Shown piece by piece: positions 44,616 through 52,747 of a DNA stretch of 64,000 nucleotides; within the stretch, counting starts at the first letter, position 1, and the number at the start of each line of letters is the position of its first letter. Location of the stretch: assembly GCA_041395505.1 (NCBI GenBank), contig JAWLAG010000001.1:1922001-1986000 (forward strand). The letters run 5' to 3'. Source of the DNA: Steroidobacteraceae bacterium (GTDB lineage Bacteria; Pseudomonadota; Gammaproteobacteria; Steroidobacterales; Steroidobacteraceae). The notes under the pieces were generated by a model, which did no database searches, was not told the DNA's origin, and saw nothing but the letters and a program-made list of their open reading frames with translations. Made by a program: the position numbers and the translations under genes.

Positions 44616-45486
44616 CGGAATATTGGAGCAGGTGCAGCACATGGGTCGATCAAACGCCCACTGTCCAACTACCATTGCCATAGCCGGTGGCAAAGGCGGC
44701 ATTGGAAAAAGTGCAATCGCTGTCAATCTAAGTGCCGCATTGGCAGGATCCCACAGACGCGTCCTCCTGATCGATGGTGACTTCGCCCTCGCCAACGCCG
44801 ATCTGCTGCTCGGACTCACCCCGAAATACACGTTGCGCGACGTATTGGACGGAGCCCGCAGCCTTGACGAGGCCATTAGCGTTTGCAACTTTGGTTTTTC
44901 AGTACTGGCCGGCGCATCGGGCATCAGTCGGCTTGCAACACTCGGCGAGAGCGAGATTCTGGGGCTGGTGCGGGCTTTCTCATCGCTCAAATCCGTACCG
45001 GACACCGTTGTGATCGACACTGCGGCCGGACTGTCGCCCGCGGTAACCCGGTTGTCCCACGCAGCTCAGGAAATTCTCGTGGTGATCTGCGATGAGCCGG
45101 CATCGCTTGCCGACGCATACGCTTATATAAAAGTGATGAGGCGCAACCACGGTGTGCGTCGATTTCACATAATTGCGAACATGGCCAGAGGCGATGGAGA
45201 GGGCGGTCGCGTCTTCGCCATGTTGAAACGCGTCACTGATCGCTTCCTGGATGTCTCGCTCCGCTATACCTGCGAAATACCCGACGATCCCTATATGCGC
45301 CGTGCAATCCGCAACCAGCAGCCGGTCGTCATTGCACATCCCGGGTCGCCTTCCGCTCGTGCGCTCAAATATCTTGCAAAACTCGCGAGTGCCTGGAGTC
45401 CGCCGGCCGAAACCCGCGGAACGATTGAGTTCTTTGCAGAGCGATTGATAGCGCGCCCAACCGCTCGGCTGGAGCTCGTCGGATGA
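44602..45486 (+). CDS. flhG: Flagellar number regulator FlhG (FleN), MinD/ParA ATPase
   Basis: The 294-residue protein has the deviant Walker A GGKGGIGKS at 29-37, LLIDGDFALANADLLLGL and Walker B VVIDTAAGLSPAV. FlhG limits flagella to one per pole by antagonising FlhF and FleQ. An AAGGAG site precedes the ATG; the gene overlaps flhF by 14 bases and fliA by four. Confidence 0.95.
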   Translation: MASGNGILEQVQHMGRSNAHCPTTIAIAGGKGGIGKSAIAVNLSAALAGSHRRVLLIDGDFALANADLLLGLTPKYTLRDVLDGARSLDEAISVCNFGFSVLAGASGISRLATLGESEILGLVRAFSSLKSVPDTVVIDTAAGLSPAVTRLSHAAQEILVVICDEPASLADAYAYIKVMRRNHGVRRFHIIANMARGDGEGGRVFAMLKRVTDRFLDVSLRYTCEIPDDPYMRRAIRNQQPVVIAHPGSPSARALKYLAKLASAWSPPAETRGTIEFFAERLIARPTARLELVG

Positions 45487-46214
45487 ACGCCGTCGAAGCA
45501 TACCAGGCACAGGGAACAGAGCGGGATGCAGAGCGACTCATTCTCGAGCATGCCGAGCTGGTCAAACGGATTGCATATCATCTTGCCGGCCGTTTGCCCG
45601 CGTCGGTTGACGTAAACGATTTGATCCAAGCGGGAATGCTCGGGCTGCTGGAAGCCGCTGGCAACTTTGCGGCCGGCAGGGGTGCGAGTTTCTCTACCTA
45701 CGCGGGAATTCGCATTCGTGGCGCCATGATCGATGCGCTACGCAAGCTCGACTGGGCTCCACGCTCGGTGCATCGAAAGAGCCGAGCAGTCTCCGCCGCC
45801 ATAGCCAGCATTGAAGGACGAACCGGCCGAGAGGCACGCGACGCCGAGATCGCCGAGGAAATGGGCATCAGTCTCCAGGACTACCACCAGATCAGTCAGG
45901 ACACCGTCGGATGTCAGCTCGCAAGCCTTGACTCAATAGCTGCGTCAGGCGTCGACGATGAGCAAAGCGACCCGTTTCGGGACACGGCATCCGACCAGTT
46001 CCGCAAGGCGTTAGCGCGGGAAATCGACTCACTACCCGAGAGAGAGCGAATGGTCATGTCGCTCTATTACGAGCGCGAGCTGAACCTGAAGGAGATTGGC
46101 AGGGTATTGAACGTCACGGAGTCGCGGGTTTGCCAGATTCACGGACAGGCTATCGCGCGGCTCCGCGGGCGCCTCCTCGATTGGGAAGCCGGCGACGGCG
46201 AAAGGGCGATCTGA
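45483..46214 (+). CDS. fliA: Sigma factor 28 (FliA)
   Basis: The 243-residue sigma factor has region 2 (LPASVDVNDLIQAGMLGLLE, FSTYAGIRIRGAMIDALRKL) and region 4 (LPERERMVMSLYYERELNLK). It directs late genes such as fliC and flgM and is held by FlgM. In related loci cheY, cheZ, cheA and cheB follow; here motC follows after 30 bases. Confidence 0.97.
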   Translation: MNAVEAYQAQGTERDAERLILEHAELVKRIAYHLAGRLPASVDVNDLIQAGMLGLLEAAGNFAAGRGASFSTYAGIRIRGAMIDALRKLDWAPRSVHRKSRAVSAAIASIEGRTGREARDAEIAEEMGISLQDYHQISQDTVGCQLASLDSIAASGVDDEQSDPFRDTASDQFRKALAREIDSLPERERMVMSLYYERELNLKEIGRVLNVTESRVCQIHGQAIARLRGRLLDWEAGDGERAI

Positions 46215-46244
46215 TTGCGACCGAAACGGTCCCGATGAAGGCGG

Positions 46245-46985
46245 ATGGACATACTGACCATAATCGGCTTCGCGCTCGCACTTGTTGCGGTCGTGGTAGG
46301 AGCGATCCTCAAAGGCGCCGGCGTGATGGCTCTGCTGTCAAGCGCCGCCTTCATGATCGTTGTCGTCGGTACATTGGCTGCGATTTTCGTGCAAACCCCG
46401 CTCATCGTTTTCAAGCGAGCGATGTCGATGCTCTCATGGATCGTGAGACCGCCGGCACTGGATGCCAAAGCAATGATTGCGCGAATTGTCGATTGGTCGA
46501 ACACAGCGCGAAAACAGGGCCTCCTGGGCCTTGAACCCATGATTACGAGCGAATCGGACGACTTCGTCACGAAAGGTCTGCAACTTGTCGTCGACGGCAA
46601 TGAACCGGAAGTCATTCGCTCGGTGATGGACGTTGAATTGACCACGCGGGAGCTGCGCGATATTCGCGCCGCCAAGGTCTTCGAAGGCATGGGAATTTAT
46701 GCGCCAACACTCGGGATCATCGGTGCCGTCCTCGGATTGATGGCCGTCATGCAGAACCTGGCCGATCCGAGCAAATTGGGCGCAGGCATTGCCGCCGCAT
46801 TCACAGCCACAGTCTACGGAATCGGCCTTGCTAATCTGTTTTTTCTTCCCGCTGCAGCGAAGTTGAAGGGCATCGTCCAGGAGCACGCGCAGGTCCGCGA
46901 AATGATCATTGAAGGAATGATCTCCATTGCTCAGGGTGAAAATCCACGTGCAATCGAAGCCAAATTGCACGGCTACGTAGGCTGA
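46245..46985 (+). CDS. motC: Flagellar stator protein MotC (MotA family)
   Basis: The 246-residue protein has four membrane helices, the family stretch AKVFEGMGIYAPTLGIIGAV (helix 3) and GIAAAFTATVYGIGLANLFF (helix 4), and a cytoplasmic loop with charged residues that would contact FliG. It forms the outer five-subunit ring of a proton stator with MotD. The ATG has AAGGCGG upstream. Confidence 0.93.
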   Translation: MDILTIIGFALALVAVVVGAILKGAGVMALLSSAAFMIVVVGTLAAIFVQTPLIVFKRAMSMLSWIVRPPALDAKAMIARIVDWSNTARKQGLLGLEPMITSESDDFVTKGLQLVVDGNEPEVIRSVMDVELTTRELRDIRAAKVFEGMGIYAPTLGIIGAVLGLMAVMQNLADPSKLGAGIAAAFTATVYGIGLANLFFLPAAAKLKGIVQEHAQVREMIIEGMISIAQGENPRAIEAKLHGYVG

Positions 46986-46995
46986 GGAAATTCAT

Positions 46996-47862
46996 ATGGG
47001 TCGCAGACATCGCCACGAGGAGCACACGAACCACGAAGCCTGGGCGATTCCCTATGGCGATCTGATCACCTTGCTCCTTGCATTTTTTGTCGTGATGTAC
47101 GCGATTTCTTCGGTTAACGAAGGTAAATACCGGGTCTTGTCCGATTCCCTGGTCGCCGCGTTTCGCGGCACACCGAGAACCCTTGAACCCGTGCAGGCGG
47201 GACAGAAGAAGGTAGGGTCGGGGGCAGATATCAATATTTCAATCGTGCAGGAACAGATGCAGGCCGGGCAACCGCGCGATTTGATGCAGGCCCTGCCAGT
47301 CACTCCAAGTGATAATGAAACGAGGGCCGCAGGAAATGCCAATTCCGAAAATCGTGCCGCGACCAAAACCCTCGACAAGATTGCAGACAACCTTACGTCT
47401 GCATTGTCAGGTCTCGAGGCGGACAACCTCGTCACGGTTCGCAGGAAACCACTGTGGGTCGAGGTGGAGATCAAGACCGACCTGCTTTTTGCAAGCGGCA
47501 ATGCGCAGATCGCGCCCGCCGCACGGCCCGCAATCGAAAAGGTCGCCACGGCGATCAAGGATTTCAATAATCCGGTTCGTGTCGAAGGGCACACCGACAA
47601 TGTACCGATCAGGACGGCCGCGTTTCCGTCCAATTGGGAATTATCTGCGGCACGCGCGGGCAGTGTCGTGGCACTGCTCGAGGCCGTCGGCGTTGCGCCA
47701 TCGCGTCTGGCGGTCATCGGCTATGGGGAGAATCGCCCAATCGCCAACAACGATACAGCCGAGGGCCGAAACAGTAACCGCAGAGTCGTGGTGGTAATAC
47801 TCGGCGGATCATCCACAAGCACCGAAGCGTCAGAAAAGGAAAAAGACGATGTTAAGCAGTGA
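46996..47862 (+). CDS. motD: Flagellar stator protein MotD (MotB family)
   Basis: The 288-residue protein has one membrane helix containing the proton-carrying Asp at residue 22 (WAIPYGDLITLLLAFFVVM) and a C-terminal OmpA-like peptidoglycan-binding domain (VRVEGHTDNVPIR, FPSNWELSAARAGSVV, GYGENRPIANN). It anchors the stator to the wall. The end overlaps the next gene by 14 bases. Confidence 0.94.
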   Translation: MGRRHRHEEHTNHEAWAIPYGDLITLLLAFFVVMYAISSVNEGKYRVLSDSLVAAFRGTPRTLEPVQAGQKKVGSGADINISIVQEQMQAGQPRDLMQALPVTPSDNETRAAGNANSENRAATKTLDKIADNLTSALSGLEADNLVTVRRKPLWVEVEIKTDLLFASGNAQIAPAARPAIEKVATAIKDFNNPVRVEGHTDNVPIRTAAFPSNWELSAARAGSVVALLEAVGVAPSRLAVIGYGENRPIANNDTAEGRNSNRRVVVVILGGSSTSTEASEKEKDDVKQ

Positions 47863-48235
47863 TCTATACATACCAACCTACCTGGCATACGCAGGGATCG
47901 GGATCGGCCAGTTCGCGATCGTAGCCGCGTTGTGGTTATTGACGCGCGCATCTGCGCGGCACCGCTCCGAACTCGAGCGACGGTTTACGTTCTGGTCGGA
48001 ACACCTGAGCACTCGCGTCGAACAAATCGGCTGGTCCGCGCCAGCAACATTGCAAGCGGCGTGCAATACAGCGATCCGCCTCGCCAAGGAAGGGCACTCG
48101 ACGACGGATATTGTCAAATCACTGCAATTCCCGGAATCGGAAGCGGAACTGGTCATCAAATTGCACGGCCGGCCGGGGCGGGTTGGCCACGAAGTCACCC
48201 AGCACACGACCAATTGCTCAAGAACTGATCGCTAG
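47849..48235 (+). CDS. DUF2802 protein of the motility locus
   Basis: The 128-residue protein has an N-terminal membrane helix (IGQFAIVAALWLLTRAS), a basic coiled middle and a C-terminal DUF2802-like part (AIRLAKEGHSTTDIVKSLQF). In Pseudomonas a homologue closes the motCD-parA-cheW cluster. Here it directly overlaps motD, so the ParA- and CheW-type genes usually in between are absent. Function unknown. Confidence 0.82.
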   Translation: MLSSDLYIPTYLAYAGIGIGQFAIVAALWLLTRASARHRSELERRFTFWSEHLSTRVEQIGWSAPATLQAACNTAIRLAKEGHSTTDIVKSLQFPESEAELVIKLHGRPGRVGHEVTQHTTNCSRTDR

Positions 48236-48283
48236 CGCCGATACGCATTTGATCAATATTCGCATCTTGTCGAGGAAGTGACC

Positions 48284-49171
48284 GTGTCTGTTTCAGCTTC
48301 ACATGCCGCTCCGGCGTCGGGAGCCAAATCGCCAGCGTTTGCTTTCGTGAAGGCTCTCGCGTTCGAACTCTCGAAAGGCAAGGTTGAAATTCCAAGCTTC
48401 CCCGAGGTTACATCGCGTATCCAGCGTATTCTTCGTGACGCCAATGTCCCCACCGACAAAGTAGTCCGTGTAATTGGGTCGGAACCGGTTCTGACGGCAC
48501 GGGTATTGCAGATATCGAACTCTGTCGCATTCAATCCCAACGGCAGGAAAATCGTCGAACTCCGGACGGCCGTGATGCGACTCGGCTTCGACATGCTGCG
48601 AAGTGCCACCATGGCCTTTGCCGTAGAACAGCTACGCCGCGCGAAAGGTATGGCACATTTGCAGAAGCCTCTTCATTCACTTTGGCAGCGCAGTGTGCAG
48701 GTTGCGGCCCTCGCGTATGTCATCAGTAAACGCTACAGCGCGATCAATTGCGATACAGCCCTGCTGAGCGGAATGCTGCATTCAGTCGGAAAATTGTACA
48801 TTCTCTCCCGCGCCAATGAGTTTCCTGGCCTTATAGAAGACAACGACGCATACCAGACGATAGTGGCGGACTGGCACGCGAATGTCGCAAAGGCCGTATT
48901 GGAGAACTGGGACATCGCGGACGATGTTGTAGCGGCCGTCCATGACTATGAGGATCTAGATCGTGATCCGCGCGGTCCTGTAACCCTGACAGATATCCTG
49001 TCCGTAGCCACCGTTTGCGCAAGATTTCACCCGGACGCCGAGTCGGCCGCCCAACACATCGGTCGATCTCGTGTCGGTGCGAAATTGCAGCTCAAGGCGG
49101 AGGACATGCAATGCCTGCTTGCCGAATCCACCGAAGAAGTGCAGACACTTAGGGAGGCACTCAGTGGCTGA
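48284..49171 (+). CDS. HDOD-domain protein, first of a tandem pair
   Basis: The roughly 295-residue protein consists almost wholly of an HDOD domain: VEIPSFPEVTSRIQRILRDA, VVRVIGSEPVLTARVLQISN and the hydrolase-like helix CDTALLSGMLHSVGKLYIL. HDOD proteins lack most HD metal ligands and act in signalling, often affecting motility and stress. GTG at 48284 is preferred because GAGGA lies at proper distance; GTG at 48278 would be too close. It is a paralogue of the next gene. Confidence 0.88.
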   Translation: MSVSASHAAPASGAKSPAFAFVKALAFELSKGKVEIPSFPEVTSRIQRILRDANVPTDKVVRVIGSEPVLTARVLQISNSVAFNPNGRKIVELRTAVMRLGFDMLRSATMAFAVEQLRRAKGMAHLQKPLHSLWQRSVQVAALAYVISKRYSAINCDTALLSGMLHSVGKLYILSRANEFPGLIEDNDAYQTIVADWHANVAKAVLENWDIADDVVAAVHDYEDLDRDPRGPVTLTDILSVATVCARFHPDAESAAQHIGRSRVGAKLQLKAEDMQCLLAESTEEVQTLREALSG

Positions 49172-50042
49172 AGCGGCAAGGAGCAGCGGTACGGGGCGAA
49201 CGGCAGCTTTCGATTTCGTCCAGGCATTGGCGGGTGAGCTGTCCAGCAAGAACGTCGAGCTGCCCAGCTTTCCCGATGTAGCGATCCGGGTTCGGCAGGT
49301 ACTGTCCGACGAGTCGATTGAACTGGCGAAGGTTGTCCGCGTCGTCGGATCGGAACCCAATCTGGCCGCGCGCATCCTGCAGATGGCCAATTCGGCCGCG
49401 ATCGGACGCGGTTCTCGCGCCGTGACCGAGGTTCGTGCCGCCATCGCGCGAATTGGCTTCAACATGGTCAGAAGTGCAGCCATTGCCTTCGCCATGGCAC
49501 AGGTGCGCAAGGCAAAGGAATATCAGCATATACAAGCAGACCTGCAGGATCACTGGAAACGAAGCGCCCAGGTCGCCGCACTGAGTTTTGTGATCGCGCG
49601 AAACTTCACGCGCGTAAACAGCGATACGGCAATGCTCGCGGGACTGCTGCACAGTGTCGGCAAGCTGTACCTGCTGACTCGCGCCCAGAAATATCCGGAG
49701 CTTTTCAGCGACAAGGAGGCGTATAACACCATCGTCGCGCAGTGGCATGCGAACGTGGCGAAGGGATTGCTCGAGACATGGGGCATGGCCGAGGAGATCG
49801 TCACTGCAGTCTATGAGCACGAAGATCTCGAGCGGGGGCATGAAGGCGAGACTGATCTGACGGACGTTCTCACTGTCGCCGGCATCATCGCCGATCACTA
49901 TCGCCATGTGGAACAGATACCGGATCTGCTGCGCGGCGTGTACGCGGCAACCAGAATGGGTCTGGACGAAGGCGCCATCAACAAGATAATCGCGGAATCA
50001 GCAGATGAAATAGCGGCCATCAAGAGCGCCCTCAGCGGCTGA
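49164..50042 (+). CDS. HDOD-domain protein, second of a tandem pair
   Basis: The 292-residue protein repeats the layout of the previous gene: VELPSFPDVAIRVRQVLSDE, VVRVVGSEPNLAARILQMAN and SDTAMLAGLLHSVGKLYLLT. GTG at 49164 with GGGAGG upstream is chosen; it overlaps the previous stop by eight bases. The longer open frame upstream lies inside the first gene. The two copies match along their whole length, indicating an old tandem duplication. Target unknown. Confidence 0.88.
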   Translation: MAEAARSSGTGRTAAFDFVQALAGELSSKNVELPSFPDVAIRVRQVLSDESIELAKVVRVVGSEPNLAARILQMANSAAIGRGSRAVTEVRAAIARIGFNMVRSAAIAFAMAQVRKAKEYQHIQADLQDHWKRSAQVAALSFVIARNFTRVNSDTAMLAGLLHSVGKLYLLTRAQKYPELFSDKEAYNTIVAQWHANVAKGLLETWGMAEEIVTAVYEHEDLERGHEGETDLTDVLTVAGIIADHYRHVEQIPDLLRGVYAATRMGLDEGAINKIIAESADEIAAIKSALSG

Positions 50043-50075
50043 CAGCGTCTTGATACTGCATGCCAGGCGTGCCTC

Positions 50076-51137
50076 GTGTTACGATCGCGCCTGGTGAAAA
50101 AATATCTCAATCGCAACGTCGGACGTGCGTTTTGCAGTGCCAACCAACATGCAACCACGTTGGGGACTTGGCTGGCCTGGGGCGCACTTGTCTGTTGCAA
50201 TGTATCGTGGGCGACTGTCTACCCGTTGCGCGAGGACGGCGCGAACATTTTTGGTGAAGTCACCGAAACTTCGACGCAGTACGAAGACACTCTCATAGAC
50301 CTGGCACGATCCTACTCGCTCGGCTACGAGGAGCTGATGCGTGTCAATCCGGGTGTCGACCCGTGGCTTCCCGGCGACGGTACACGCATACTTATTCCTG
50401 GAAAACGGCTGCTGCCGGCAGGTCCGCGTACGGGCATTGTCGTAAATCTGCCGGAACATCGACTATATTATTTTCCGCCTGTCAAACGTGGCGAGGCGCC
50501 GGTTGTGCATACCTTTCCGGTCAGTATCGGCAAGATGGATTGGCAGACACCCATCGGGACGACCCGGGTGGTTGGCAAGCAACGCAATCCAAATTGGTAC
50601 CCGCCGGAGTCGGTCCGCAAGGAACACGCCGAGCGTGGCGACCCGCTACCCAAGGTTGTGAAGCCTGGGCCTGACAATCCGTTGGGCGCGTACTCGCTAA
50701 GATTGGGAATCGCCTCGGGCAGCTACCTGATACACGGCACCAACAATCCGGCGGCGGTTGGAATGGCGGTCACACACGGGTGCATTCGCATGTACCCGGA
50801 GGACATAGAGCGGTTGTTCGGCATGATCCGCGTCGGTACACCTGTGACCCTCATCAACGAACCGGTCAAGATCGCATTCGTCGACGGCGAACTGTGGCTC
50901 GAAGTGCATCCGCCTGTTGATGCAATGGGCCAGAGTTTCGAGCCAGATGTCGATCAGTTCTCGGAGCGTCTCACGGAGATTCTCGGCGACTCGGTCACGG
51001 CAATTCACTGGGATCTGGCGCTCGATGCATTGCGCAAGGCCGAAGGCATACCTGTAGTGGTCGGGATCGAGGCAGACCTGAGCGACCCGCCCGCACAGGA
51101 CAACCATGCAACCGTCGACGCGGACATCGCACGCTGA
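50076..51137 (+). CDS. L,D-transpeptidase (ErfK/YbiS/YkuD family) with LysM-like segment
   Basis: The 353-residue exported protein has a signal-like stretch (TWLAWGALVCCNVSWA), a LysM-like repeat (YSLGYEELMRVNPGVDPWLP), then a YkuD domain with GIVVNLPEHRLYYFP and the catalytic motif HGTNNPAAVG...THGCIRMYPED (Cys about 236). It would cross-link peptidoglycan or attach lipoprotein in the periplasm. The start is uncertain: GTG at 50076 or GTG at 50094. Confidence 0.88.
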   Translation: MLRSRLVKKYLNRNVGRAFCSANQHATTLGTWLAWGALVCCNVSWATVYPLREDGANIFGEVTETSTQYEDTLIDLARSYSLGYEELMRVNPGVDPWLPGDGTRILIPGKRLLPAGPRTGIVVNLPEHRLYYFPPVKRGEAPVVHTFPVSIGKMDWQTPIGTTRVVGKQRNPNWYPPESVRKEHAERGDPLPKVVKPGPDNPLGAYSLRLGIASGSYLIHGTNNPAAVGMAVTHGCIRMYPEDIERLFGMIRVGTPVTLINEPVKIAFVDGELWLEVHPPVDAMGQSFEPDVDQFSERLTEILGDSVTAIHWDLALDALRKAEGIPVVVGIEADLSDPPAQDNHATVDADIAR

Positions 51138-51143
51138 ACGACG

Positions 51144-51617
51144 ATGGGCCCGGATTTCGCGGCACGGATCATAGGCGCCTGGCTGCTGGAGGATTGGCAA
51201 ATCCTCACAGCAGAGGAAGCACCGACCACCCGCCCATTTGGTGACGAGCCGCTCGGACTCCTGCTCTACAGTGCCGATGGCTGGATGTCGGCGCAGATAA
51301 ATTCGCGCTCTCGCAGCGCCTGGTCGCACGGAAGTGCGCGCCGCGCCACCGCCGAGAGCAAGCTGCCGGCACTCGATGAGTGCATGTGCTACAGCGGCAG
51401 ATGGTGGCTTGAAGGCAGTACTATCGTACATTCGATCCGGCAGTCGTTGAATCCTGTTTTGATAGGCAGCAGACAGGTGCGTCAACCCCAATTCGACGGT
51501 GATCGCATGCGCCTAACGGCACTGGAGGAAATCGGCGGGCGATCGCGCAAGCATGAAATCCTCTGGGTGCGATCCAAATCGACTGGCGTAGAGCAGAAAC
51601 CGGAGCGAACCCAATGA
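51144..51617 (+). CDS. Lipocalin-like domain protein
   Basis: The 157-residue cytoplasmic protein resembles the Lipocalin_5 family: IIGAWLLEDWQIL, LGLLLYSADGWMSAQINSR and CYSGRWWLEGSTIVHSI. No signal peptide is seen. Function of the family is unknown. It lies six bases after the transpeptidase gene and overlaps the next start by four bases. Confidence 0.72.
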   Translation: MGPDFAARIIGAWLLEDWQILTAEEAPTTRPFGDEPLGLLLYSADGWMSAQINSRSRSAWSHGSARRATAESKLPALDECMCYSGRWWLEGSTIVHSIRQSLNPVLIGSRQVRQPQFDGDRMRLTALEEIGGRSRKHEILWVRSKSTGVEQKPERTQ

Positions 51618-52456
51618 CTCAGGGGCCGAAGCACTCCTGGCAGCCTGCCGGGATCATTACGTTGACGACAGATTTCGGTTCCGCCGGGCCATATGTCGGC
51701 GTCATGCATGGCGCGATCCTGCTGCGTATGCCTGCCGCAAAAATCGTCGATATCACGCACGATATCTTTGCGCATTGGCCGTACGAAGCGGGCTTCTGGA
51801 TCAGCCGGTCCGCGCGTTACTTCCCGGCCGGAACGGTGCATGTATGCGTAGTCGATCCCGGGGTTGGCACGGATCGCGGCATCGTCCTGGTCCAAAGCGG
51901 TGAACAGGTTTTCCTAGCGCCCGACAACGGTCTGCTCGCGCCCGTCATTGAACAAAATCGCGGTGCACAGATATATCACCTGCGCTCGCAACGTTTGCGC
52001 CAGTTTGCGTTCGGCCAATCGAGCGCAACGTTTCACGGCAGGGACGTGTTCGCACCTGTTGCAGCCGAACTCGCTGCGGGCAGGGCTGATCCGCACGATC
52101 TCGGTGAGCGAAGCTCGAAATATGTTCCGGCGCTGTTCGATGAGCCGGAGCTGCATGACGGGGCGGTGACTGGCGTGGTCGTGAGTGTCGACAAGTTTGG
52201 CAATCTCATCACAAATATCGATGGTCAATGGCTGGAGCATTTTCGAGCGCCCATGCTCTCGGCCGGCGGGCATGATTTCCGAATTGCCCGCACCTACGGC
52301 GACGTCGCACCCGGCGAGATGGTTGCCTTGTTGAGCTCATTTGGCAGCCTTGAATTGGCCTGCGCAGAAGCGAGCGCAGCCGATCGCCTGGGCCTTGGGC
52401 GTGCAGCGCCGGTGCGATTGGCAGGGGAGTTGATTGGCCCGGCAAATCCGCTATAG
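51614..52456 (+). CDS. SAM hydroxide adenosyltransferase (chlorinase/fluorinase-like, DUF62)
   Basis: The 280-residue protein has the DUF62 signatures ITLTTDFGSAGPYVGVMHG, VCVVDPGVGTDRGIVL, FLAPDNGLLAPV, TFHGRDVFAPVAAEL and VDKFGNLITNI. Members hydrolyse S-adenosylmethionine to adenosine and methionine. The chlorinase-specific insert of true halogenases is not evident. Coupled by ATGA to the lipocalin-like gene. Confidence 0.88.
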   Translation: MTQGPKHSWQPAGIITLTTDFGSAGPYVGVMHGAILLRMPAAKIVDITHDIFAHWPYEAGFWISRSARYFPAGTVHVCVVDPGVGTDRGIVLVQSGEQVFLAPDNGLLAPVIEQNRGAQIYHLRSQRLRQFAFGQSSATFHGRDVFAPVAAELAAGRADPHDLGERSSKYVPALFDEPELHDGAVTGVVVSVDKFGNLITNIDGQWLEHFRAPMLSAGGHDFRIARTYGDVAPGEMVALLSSFGSLELACAEASAADRLGLGRAAPVRLAGELIGPANPL

Positions 52457-52516
52457 TTCGCTTCCGCGCACCACGCGCGAGACCATTTAACCCTTTGAAT
52501 ATAAAAACAAAATACC

Positions 52517-52741
52517 ATGACCGAGCGCGACGCCGACAGTTTCGACATGGATTCTGATTTCGATAACGATGGCCCGGAGGAGGGTCGCTCGGTAGAAGCT
52601 TTGCTAGAGCGGCCGGAACGCCGGGCTCGTCATGCGCCGGTTCGTGCGAGCGCCCGAGCCGCCTGGGCGCGGATCGAAGACGTACTCGCAGACCGCAAAC
52701 TTGCCAACGATCTCAAGGACGTGTTCGAGGACGACGTCTAG
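52517..52741 (+). CDS. Small conserved protein, PA3496-like
   Basis: The 74-residue protein has an acidic N-terminal part rich in Asp and Glu and a basic middle (RRARHAPVRASARAAWARI) followed by a short acidic helix. It resembles the small PA3496-type proteins, which have been linked to envelope integrity; the match is by general pattern only. It lies seven bases before the lysine-pathway gene. Confidence 0.6.
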   Translation: MTERDADSFDMDSDFDNDGPEEGRSVEALLERPERRARHAPVRASARAAWARIEDVLADRKLANDLKDVFEDDV

Positions 52742-52747
52742 CGATCC

